Assembly (NCBI RefSeq): GCF_003004785.1
Contig: NZ_PVZS01000004.1
Span: forward strand, 98,103 to 162,102
Source of the DNA: Alsobacter soli
GTDB lineage: Bacteria > Pseudomonadota > Alphaproteobacteria > Rhizobiales > Beijerinckiaceae
Length of the DNA stretch: 64,000 nt
Direction of reading: 5' to 3'
Under the pieces are notes generated by a model, which worked only from the letters and a program-made list of their open reading frames with translations, did not search any database and had not been told where the DNA came from. Shown here piece after piece: positions 58,518 through 64,000 of this stretch. The number at the start of each line of letters is the position of its first letter. The stretch's first letter is position 1. Both the position numbers and the translations under genes were made by a program.

Positions 58518-59444
58518 ATGTCTTCGCCCGCCCAGCCCTATCGCGGGGTCTTTCCCGTGGCGCCCACGCCCTTCACGGCCAGCCAGGATCTCGACTTGGA
58601 CGGAATGAAGCGGGTGCTGGACTGCATGATTGACCAGGGCGTGGATGGGATATGCATCCTGGCCAACTACTCCGAGCAGTTCCTGCTTTCGGACGAGGAG
58701 CGGGACGTGCTGCTCGACCTCAGCCTGTCGCACGTGGCCGGTCGGGTTCCAGTGATCGTCACCTGCAGCCATTTCAGCACCCGGATCGCGGCGGCGCGCG
58801 CGAAGCGGGCGGCCCAGGCCGGGGCCAGCATGATCATGATGATGCCGCCCTACCATGGGACGGGGCTGCGGGCGGACGAGAAGGGCGTGATCGAGCACTT
58901 CGCGAAGATCAGCGAAGCCGCGGGGGTCCCCATCATGGTCCAGGACGCGCCGCTGAGCGGCGTCACGCTGTCGGTCCCGTTCCTGGCCAGGCTGGCGCGG
59001 GAGGTCCCGGGCGTCACCTATTTCAAGATCGAAACCCCCTTCGCGGCGGCCAAGCTGCGGGGCCTCATCGCGGCTGGCGGCGAGGCCATCGTGGGCCCGT
59101 TCGATGGCGAGGAAGCCATCACGCTGATGGCGGACCTGGACGCCGGCGCGACCGGCACCATGTCCAGCGCCCTCCTGCCCGACCTCATCAAGCCCGTGGT
59201 GGAGCACCATCGCGAGGGCCGCCGCGATGAGGCCAAGGCGGCCTATGCGCGCATCCTGCCGCTCATCAACTACGAGAACCGTCAATGCGGCCTGCGCGCC
59301 ACGAAGACGGTGATGATGGAGGGCGGCGTGATCAAGAGCGACGCCGTTCGCCACCCCCTCGAGCCGATGCACCCGGACACCCGCAAAGGCCTGCTGGAGC
59401 TCGCCAACGACCTGCAGCCGCTCGCCCTGCGCTGGGGCCGCTGA
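58518..59444 (+). CDS. DHDPS-family aldolase/dehydratase, probably L-2-keto-3-deoxyarabonate dehydratase
   Basis: A 308-residue class I aldolase-superfamily barrel. The DapA substrate loop GTTGE is replaced by ANYSEQFLLSDEER, the tyrosine is in MMPPYHGTG, and the Schiff-base lysine is in VTYFKIETPF. These features, with YRGVFPVAPTPFT at the start and INYENRQCGLRATKT and AVRHPLEPMHP near the end, agree with my memory of the AraD-type L-KDA dehydratases of Azospirillum. It is therefore not lysine-pathway DapA. AGGAGG lies eight bases before ATG 58518. No other arabinose-pathway gene is nearby, so the substrate is provisional. Confidence 0.7.
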   Translation: MSSPAQPYRGVFPVAPTPFTASQDLDLDGMKRVLDCMIDQGVDGICILANYSEQFLLSDEERDVLLDLSLSHVAGRVPVIVTCSHFSTRIAAARAKRAAQAGASMIMMMPPYHGTGLRADEKGVIEHFAKISEAAGVPIMVQDAPLSGVTLSVPFLARLAREVPGVTYFKIETPFAAAKLRGLIAAGGEAIVGPFDGEEAITLMADLDAGATGTMSSALLPDLIKPVVEHHREGRRDEAKAAYARILPLINYENRQCGLRATKTVMMEGGVIKSDAVRHPLEPMHPDTRKGLLELANDLQPLALRWGR

Positions 59445-59467
59445 GCACGCCTTCCCGCGATGCCATG

Positions 59468-59496
59468 AACGCCGGCCCCTCGCGGGCCGGCGTTTT
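59468..59496 (+). terminator. Rho-independent terminator
   Basis: Eleven-bp stem AACGCCGGCCC/GGGCCGGCGTT with loop CTCGC and TTTT, 24 bases after the dehydratase stop. Confidence 0.8.
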
Positions 59497-59599
59497 CGCA
59501 AGATCGTCATCAATCGTGTTTCGGGGGGTTGCGCATCCCTCCGCGAGCCGCTAATGAAGCGCCCGTGACGGACGCGCTGCGGCGCTTCCACCTCACAAA

Positions 59600-59676
59600 G
59601 CGCCCGTAGCTCAGCTGGATAGAGCATCAGACTACGAATCTGAGGGTCGGACGTTCGAATCGTTCCGGGCGCGCCA
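59600..59676 (+). tRNA. tRNA-Arg (anticodon ACG)
   Basis: A 77-base cloverleaf. Acceptor GCGCCCG pairs with CGGGCGC, discriminator G, encoded CCA at 59674-59676. D arm AGCTCAGCTGGATAGAGC, anticodon loop CTACGAA giving ACG, and T loop TTCGAAT. It reads CGU, and CGC/CGA after A34 deamination. Confidence 0.96.
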
Positions 59677-59805
59677 TTTTCTTGAAGCAGCATCGGTCTG
59701 TTGCAGGCGCAAGCCTCTCAGGCATCAGGCGCGTGCTGTGAGATCTTCAAACGCAATCAACCAGTGCTATGGTCCGCGCCGTGCAACCATGACGCGGGGT
59801 GTTGC

Positions 59806-60066
59806 GTGGCGCTGGGAACCTTCTTCCTCATCATCGTGGGAATCGTGCTGCTGGCCGTGTGGAGCGGCCGCAGGCCGTTCAAGTTTCGCCATAACGGCGC
59901 AGTCTACTACCGGCTGAAAGACGGCACGTTCCAGGACGCCGCCAAGGCGCCGGTCACGGACCCGGCTCTGATCACGGTGCTCGAAGCAGCCTACAAGAAG
60001 GAAAAGGCCGAGCAGGACGCCCTTCCCGAAGGGCCGGACCTGGATCGGGTCAGCAGCAACGACTAG
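59806..60066 (+). CDS. Small membrane-anchored protein, unknown
   Basis: An 86-residue protein from GTG 59806 (GGGG upstream, weak). Residues 2-22 form one helix (LGTFFLIIVGIVLLAVWSG), then a basic patch and a short soluble part (FRHNGAVYYRLKDGTFQDAA, ITVLEAAYKKEKAEQ). An earlier in-frame start would add Cys-rich sequence that does not look coded. It follows the tRNA by 129 bases. Family not recognised. Confidence 0.55.
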   Translation: MALGTFFLIIVGIVLLAVWSGRRPFKFRHNGAVYYRLKDGTFQDAAKAPVTDPALITVLEAAYKKEKAEQDALPEGPDLDRVSSND

Positions 60067-60185
60067 GAGCGCCGGCCTGGCGGGCGCACCACGTGGCTTG
60101 ACTGACGCAGCGTGCTTCAACCGGACCAGGGACGGCGTTCGGGCTACGGCAGCGCCGCGGCCGTGCGCTTACGGGACCGAGGCGC

Positions 60186-60926
60186 TCAGCCGGGCCGGGC
60201 CGCGGCGTCCAGTTCCGGCCGGCGCGCGCGCAGCATGAGGGTCCACCCCCAGCCGCGCGCCTCCATGAAGTCCCTCAGGGCGTCGCCCAGCACTGGGCGA
60301 AGCAGGTGGTTGACCTTGTAGCTGGTCAGGAGACGCCTCGGCCATTTGTGGGCGACCGGGGACACTGAGAACAGCTCTTCGACGACGAAGTGCGGGGATG
60401 CGAGCTCGGCCAGTTCCTGGGCGTCCACCCATTTACGCAGCTGGCCAGGGGCCGGCGGGGCGATGTTGGCGCAGTGATCTCGAAGCACCGGCTTGTTCTG
60501 CGTCGCCATCAGCAGCTGGCCGCCGGGCCGCAGCAGGCTGGCGATCTTCTCCATGAAGGCGGCCTGGTCCGCGACATGGGAGAGGACCTCCAGGCAGACG
60601 ATGACGTGGTAATGCTGCGGCTCGAAGTCGAGACGCATGAAGTCGCCCGGAACGAATCGAACATGGGGCAGCCTCCTTGCCTGACGGGCCAGCACCTCGT
60701 CCGAAAGGTCGGTTCCGGTGGTCGCTCCGTAGCGCGAAAGCTCCTCGCAGAACCAGCCTGCTCCACATCCCACTTCCAGAATTGTTAGGTCTCGACGGCC
60801 GATCCTGTCCAGCCAGGAGCGAACGACTTCGGCTTGGCGCAGCGAGATGTCGCCGCGGGAGCGTTCACGGGACTCGGCGTTCCAGCGATTCCAGAAGCTT
60901 TGCTGAAGGTCGACAGCCACATCCAT
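60186..60926 (-). CDS. Class I SAM-dependent methyltransferase
   Basis: A 246-residue methyltransferase (from ATG 60926; a GTG at 60974 is also open). Motif I LTILEVGCGAGWFCEELS, acidic post-I GTDLSDEVL, motif II region VRFVPGDFMRLDF, then YHVIVCLEVLSHV and LRPGGQLLMATQNKP. These define the Rossmann core at about 45-160; the C-terminal part is unassigned. Substrate unknown; it is not clearly UbiG or UbiE. Confidence 0.8.
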   Translation of the reverse strand: MDVAVDLQQSFWNRWNAESRERSRGDISLRQAEVVRSWLDRIGRRDLTILEVGCGAGWFCEELSRYGATTGTDLSDEVLARQARRLPHVRFVPGDFMRLDFEPQHYHVIVCLEVLSHVADQAAFMEKIASLLRPGGQLLMATQNKPVLRDHCANIAPPAPGQLRKWVDAQELAELASPHFVVEELFSVSPVAHKWPRRLLTSYKVNHLLRPVLGDALRDFMEARGWGWTLMLRARRPELDAAARPG

Positions 60927-61008
60927 CAGAGACACCCAGGATTCTTCGGCGAATCGAAAGGGCAGGCCGGGCACGCGCCGGTCCTGCCCTTGCTTCCGTT
61001 CTGGAAGA

Positions 61009-61536
61009 TCAATCCACGGCTTCGCCGTCGTATTCGTCCTCGAGCTGCATGCGGCGGCTTTCCACCGCGTCGCGCGCCTCGTGGATCATGTAGACGGCCA
61101 GGATCTTGAGACGGGCCTTCTGGGCGCCGTCGAGGGTGGCGAACAGCGGCTGCCACGCGTCGGCCAGCTTCTTCAGGGCCGCCGAGCGCTGCGAAAGAAC
61201 GTCCGCCCGATCACGCATCAGTTCGATGACGTCCCGGCGTTCGGTGCGGGGCGTCGCCAGGGCCTGCAGCCGCAGGTAGCGCATCTGCGCGCGGGAACGG
61301 ATCGCGTCCTCCACGGCCGGCCATAGCTTGGCCTGCTCCGGCGTCAGCTGGAGGGCGGTCTTGATCACGTCGATGCGCGATTCCGTCAAGGCCTTCCAGT
61401 CAGCTGCGTTGAGCAGCTCGCTGGCCCCCTGGCTGATGCGCTGGGCCAGGGGCCCTGGCGCCGCGCCCTGCGCAAGGGCCGGCCCCGAGGCGACGATGAC
61501 GAGCGACGTCAGTCCCGCAAAAGCGAGTTTCAGCAT
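61009..61536 (-). CDS. Spy/CpxP-like LTXXQ periplasmic protein
   Basis: A 175-residue exported helical protein. Signal peptide about 1-22 (LTSLVIVASGPALA), then ALQLTPEQAKLWPAVEDAIR, the LTxxQ motif with following helix, and a second helical repeat (LKKLADAWQPLFATLDGAQ). Spy-like proteins act as ATP-independent chaperones or stress sensors in the periplasm. It ends in an acidic tail. Divergent from the DUF3606 gene. Confidence 0.8.
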   Translation of the reverse strand: MLKLAFAGLTSLVIVASGPALAQGAAPGPLAQRISQGASELLNAADWKALTESRIDVIKTALQLTPEQAKLWPAVEDAIRSRAQMRYLRLQALATPRTERRDVIELMRDRADVLSQRSAALKKLADAWQPLFATLDGAQKARLKILAVYMIHEARDAVESRRMQLEDEYDGEAVD

Positions 61537-61697
61537 TGGCGCACCTCCTTGGTTGAGCCAGGCGATTATGCCGGCAAGGCAGGTGATGCCGCATGATGTC
61601 GATCAGTTTAGAGAATTACTTCTTTTCAAGATCGGTTTGCCAGGCGCGCATTGACCTTTCGCTCACGGCCGGCGCGGACCCGGGAACCTCTTTCCGT

Positions 61698-61722
61698 GGA
61701 ACCGGAACCACCACCATTCGAT
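61698..61722 (+). promoter_or_regulatory. Possible EcfG-type promoter for DUF3606 gene (one mismatch)
   Basis: GGAAC (61698-61702), 16 bases, CGAT (61719-61722), 33 bases before the ATG at 61755. Two more GGAAC words lie beside it (61683, 61704). DUF3606 genes are often general stress genes, which supports the reading. Confidence 0.45.
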
Positions 61723-61754
61723 TCTCCCGAGCAACCTCCAGCGGAGCAACCGGC

Positions 61755-61940
61755 ATGAGCGACGACAAGAGCAAGCGGGGCCATCAGGATCGCAGCCGCG
61801 TTTCGGCGGACGAGGGGTACGAGGTCCGCTACTTCGCGGAGAAGCACGGGATCACGGTCGCGCAAGCCGAGCAGTTGATCCGCGAACACGGTTCGAACCG
61901 CGCCACGCTGGACGCGGCGGCCTCCAAGCTGAAGGCCTGA
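61755..61940 (+). CDS. DUF3606 protein
   Basis: A 61-residue basic protein. The core YEVRYFAEKHGITVAQAEQLIREHG is the DUF3606 signature, a small helix-turn-helix-like fold of unknown function common in Rhizobiales. Preceded by CGGAG-like bases. It ends one base before the next ATG, so the two small genes are coupled. Confidence 0.85.
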   Translation: MSDDKSKRGHQDRSRVSADEGYEVRYFAEKHGITVAQAEQLIREHGSNRATLDAAASKLKA

Positions 61941-61941
61941 G

Positions 61942-62118
61942 ATGCCGCGCAACGACATTGCGGTCATCATCGGCTTCATCGTGGCCATGTGGTACCTGTT
62001 CGCTGGGCCCGGCAGGGCCGGCGGCTTCCGGGACCGACGGTCCGTCGTGGGCGCCTTGATCGCCTTCGTGGTCGCCTTCGCGATCACGTGGATCTGCCTG
62101 CGGCTGGTCGGGTACTGA
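61942..62118 (+). CDS. 58-residue two-helix membrane protein
   Basis: ATG 61942 to TGA 62118, directly after the DUF3606 stop. Two hydrophobic helices, about 5-20 (IAVIIGFIVAMWYLF) and 36-56 (VGALIAFVVAFAITWICL), are joined by a short basic loop (RAGGFRDRRS), a clear hairpin topology with positive-inside loop. No family recognised; coupling to DUF3606 suggests a shared stress setting. Confidence 0.6.
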   Translation: MPRNDIAVIIGFIVAMWYLFAGPGRAGGFRDRRSVVGALIAFVVAFAITWICLRLVGY

Positions 62119-62185
62119 GCATCCGGAAGGATGGAACGTCGCGCGTGAGCAGCGCATTTCGGTGGGTCGTCCGCGGAGGCCTCCC

Positions 62186-63061
62186 ATGCGATCCGGCGCC
62201 CTGCTCGCCCTCTTCCTGGCCGGCTCTCTGGGAGCGACCTCTCCCGGGCTGGCTGAGGATGCGCCCGCGCCGCTTCGGGTCTGCGCGGACCCCAACAACG
62301 CGCCGTTCTCCAAGCAGGACGGCTCGGGCTTCGAGAACGCGATCGCGCGGCTCGTGGCGGAGGAGCTCCGCAGGCCGCTTGACTATGTCTGGTGGGCGCA
62401 GCGGCGCGGGTTCATTCGCAACACCCTGAAGGCCGGCATTTGCGACGTGGTGATCGGGGCGCCGGCGCACCACTACGACATGGCGCTGCGGACGCGGCCC
62501 TACTACCGCTCGACCTATGTGGCCGTGACCCGGGCCGACCGCCATCTCGACATCACCGACCTGCACGATCCGAGCCTCAAGTCGCTGACGATCGGCGTGC
62601 ACCTGATCGGGGACGACGGCGCCAACCCGCCGCCGGCCCATGCGCTCGCCCAGCTCGGCGTCGTCAACAACGTGAAGGGCTATCCCATCTATGGCGACTA
62701 CCGGCAGGACTCGCCGCCGCAGCGGCTGATCGAGGCGGTCGCCAAGGGCGAGGTCGACGTGGCTTTCGCCTGGGGGCCGATGGCCGGGCCGGTCGCCAAG
62801 GCGTCCCCCGTGCCGCTGAGAATCCAGAACCTCGAGGGCGAGGAGGCCTTCGCGCCCCTGGAGTTCACCTTCGAGATCGCCATGGCGGTGAGCCGGGACA
62901 ACCTGCCGCTGCGGCGCGAGCTGCAGAGGGTGCTCGACCGGCGGGGCGGAGACATCCGGGCGCTGCTGGAGCAGGCTGGCGTGCCGCTGCTGCCGTTCCG
63001 GCGACCGAGCCTGGAGATCGTGGCGCAGCCCGGCGGGGCCGACGCCAAGCAGGCGGAATGA
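62186..63061 (+). CDS. Quinoprotein-dehydrogenase-associated periplasmic binding protein (MoxJ/XoxJ-like)
   Basis: A 291-residue exported protein. Signal peptide about 1-23 (ALLALFLAGSLGATSPGLA), then LRVCADPNNAPFSKQDGSGF, characteristic of the family linked to PQQ-dependent alcohol dehydrogenases, and YVWWAQRRGFIRNTLKAG, GICDVVIGAP and DVAFAWGPMAGPVA. GGAGG lies six bases before ATG 62186. MoxJ-like proteins help mature or serve methanol/alcohol dehydrogenases. No such dehydrogenase or cytochrome is in the window. Convergent with cyoD, seven bases apart. Confidence 0.82.
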   Translation: MRSGALLALFLAGSLGATSPGLAEDAPAPLRVCADPNNAPFSKQDGSGFENAIARLVAEELRRPLDYVWWAQRRGFIRNTLKAGICDVVIGAPAHHYDMALRTRPYYRSTYVAVTRADRHLDITDLHDPSLKSLTIGVHLIGDDGANPPPAHALAQLGVVNNVKGYPIYGDYRQDSPPQRLIEAVAKGEVDVAFAWGPMAGPVAKASPVPLRIQNLEGEEAFAPLEFTFEIAMAVSRDNLPLRRELQRVLDRRGGDIRALLEQAGVPLLPFRRPSLEIVAQPGGADAKQAE

Positions 63062-63068
63062 GCCGCGC

Positions 63069-63473
63069 CTAGTGGCCCATCTGCATCTGCGTCTGCTCGC
63101 CGCCCGGCAGCATGTTGCGGTTCAAGTTGTTCATGATCCAGATCGAGCCGCCAATGATCAGGAACACGATCAGCACGCCGAAGGCGAGCGCCAGGATGTT
63201 GTTGGTGTTGTCCGGCGACGTCGTGATATGCAGGAAGAACACCAGGTGCACGCCCATCTGGGCGATGGCGAACACCACCAGGGCGACCGGGATCCCCGGC
63301 TTCCAGATGATGTTCGTCCATGGCAGCGCGAAGGAGATCGCTGTGAGCAGCGTCGCCAGGAACAGGCCGAGGAGGTAGCCCCTTACGCCTGCCGCAAGCT
63401 CGAACTCTTCCCGCTCGTCGCCAGGGGCGCTGTCGAGGTCGCGGAAGTGGTCTTCCCCGTGTCCGTGCGTCAT
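63069..63473 (-). CDS. cyoD: Cytochrome o ubiquinol oxidase subunit IV
   Basis: A 134-residue membrane subunit with three helices (LLGLFLATLLTAISFALPW, IPVALVVFAIAQMGVHLVFF, ILALAFGVLIVFLIIGGSI) and the typical end WIMNNLNRNML. It stabilises the copper centre of the bo3-type oxidase. Its ATG overlaps the cyoC stop (ATGA). Confidence 0.92.
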   Translation of the reverse strand: MTHGHGEDHFRDLDSAPGDEREEFELAAGVRGYLLGLFLATLLTAISFALPWTNIIWKPGIPVALVVFAIAQMGVHLVFFLHITTSPDNTNNILALAFGVLIVFLIIGGSIWIMNNLNRNMLPGGEQTQMQMGH

Positions 63474-64000
63474 GCGCCCGCTCCCATCAGGTAGACGACC
63501 GTGAACAGGGCGACCCAGATGATGTCCAGCGCGTGCCAAAACAGGCTGAAGCACAGGTAGCGGCGCAGGATGTCCGGGCGGAAGCCCTTGGCGAAGATCT
63601 GGGCCATCATGGTGAGCAGCCACAGCAGGCCGGCCGTGACGTGCAGGCCGTGGCAGCCCACGAGCGTGAAGAAGGCCGACAGGAAGGCGCTGCGCGTCGG
63701 CCCGGCGCCCTGCTCGACCAGGACCCAGAACTCCCTCACCTCGAGATAGATGAAGGCGGCGCCGAATACGAAGGTGGCCGCCATGGCGGCGTGAAACCAC
63801 AGGGCCCGGCGCGCCTCCGCGGCGAGGCTCGCCATGCCGCACATGAAGCTCGAGATGAGCAGGCACCCCGTCTCGATCGCCGTGATGCGCAGGTCGAACA
63901 GGTCCTTGCCGGAGGGCCCGCCCGCGGTCTCGCCCTGCAGCACCGCGAAGGCGGCGAAGAAGGCCGAGAACATCACGATGTCGCTCAGCAGGAAGATCCA
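63470..64000 (-). CDS. cyoC: Cytochrome o ubiquinol oxidase subunit III (partial, 5' end cut)
   Basis: At least 176 C-terminal residues are present; the frame runs off the window. The visible start WIFLLSDIVMFSAFFAAF is the conserved N-terminal helix of heme-copper oxidase subunit III, so only about 20-30 residues are missing. Further conserved parts are SAFFTLVGCHGLHVTAGLLW and YLCFSLFWHALDIIWVALF. cyoB and cyoA are expected beyond the window. Confidence 0.93.
   Translation of the reverse strand, partial: WIFLLSDIVMFSAFFAAFAVLQGETAGGPSGKDLFDLRITAIETGCLLISSFMCGMASLAAEARRALWFHAAMAATFVFGAAFIYLEVREFWVLVEQGAGPTRSAFLSAFFTLVGCHGLHVTAGLLWLLTMMAQIFAKGFRPDILRRYLCFSLFWHALDIIWVALFTVVYLMGAGA

Noticed and set aside
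58518-59444. Annotation as dapA (lysine synthesis)
   Set aside because: The GTTGE pyruvate/substrate loop of DapA is missing and the lysine context is FKIE, not the DapA form.
62133-62158. GGAAC-N17-CATT upstream of the MoxJ-like gene as an EcfG promoter
   Set aside because: One mismatch, and it partly lies close to the previous gene's end with no further support; such matches are expected by chance.

Overview
The window is high-GC DNA from what is most likely an alphaproteobacterium of the Rhizobiales/Hyphomicrobiales type. Supporting signs are a BA14K-family protein, a DUF3606 stress protein, near-canonical EcfG (general stress sigma) promoters GGAAC-N16/17-CGTT, large receptors ending in W-x-x-F tails, a Cyo-type quinol oxidase and a quinoprotein-dehydrogenase-associated binding protein. 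I cannot name a genus. Genes are densely packed, with many ATGA/GTGA stop-start overlaps. I see no insertion sequence, phage, CRISPR array or rRNA; there is one tRNA-Arg(ACG).

Region 1 (1-23,290) is a trehalose/glycogen locus. The minus-strand run otsA, glgX, a malQ-treY fusion, glgE, a treS-maltokinase fusion and glgB is almost continuously coupled in translation. treZ (cut by the window start) lies further on, also on the minus strand, with a divergent GH13 alpha-glucosidase. Together they can make trehalose from UDP-glucose (OtsA, then a phosphatase not seen here), convert it to maltose and maltose-1-phosphate (TreS-Mak), polymerise that into glucan (GlgE, GlgB), and take the glucan apart again to trehalose (GlgX, TreY, TreZ). 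Between glgB and treZ sit a chemoreceptor and an overlapping nucleotidyltransferase/metallophosphoesterase pair.

Region 2 (23,400-28,900) holds a thioredoxin-reductase-like flavoprotein and a small membrane protein, each behind a perfect EcfG-type promoter, then an FMN reductase, a lytic transglycosylase with a SPOR-like tail, aspartate aminotransferase and an orphan TctC-type binding protein.

Region 3 (28,985-34,938) is a complete branched-chain-amino-acid-type ABC importer (binding protein, two permeases, two ATPases) followed by a MetE-like methyltransferase. Its promoter is covered by two tandem IclR-like palindromes.

Region 4 (35,000-44,800) has cheW, a 26-codon membrane mini-ORF, a HerA/DUF87-like ATPase, an SGNH-like envelope protein, an L,D-transpeptidase lipoprotein, an S10 peptidase, and the cell-wall recycling genes nagA, murQ and anmK. 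A candidate structured small RNA with CU-rich (anti-Shine-Dalgarno) loops and a strong terminator precedes the nagA stop.

Region 5 (44,800-53,100) has two more large chemoreceptors flanking a BA14K protein and serA. Region 6 (53,100-57,800) is an autoregulated TetR plus a HlyD/ABC/permease exporter and an MltB-type transglycosylase. Region 7 (57,890-64,000) has DoxX, an AraD-type keto-deoxy-sugar-acid dehydratase, the tRNA, small membrane proteins, a methyltransferase, an LTXXQ periplasmic protein, DUF3606, a MoxJ-like binding protein and cyoD/cyoC, the last cut by the window end.
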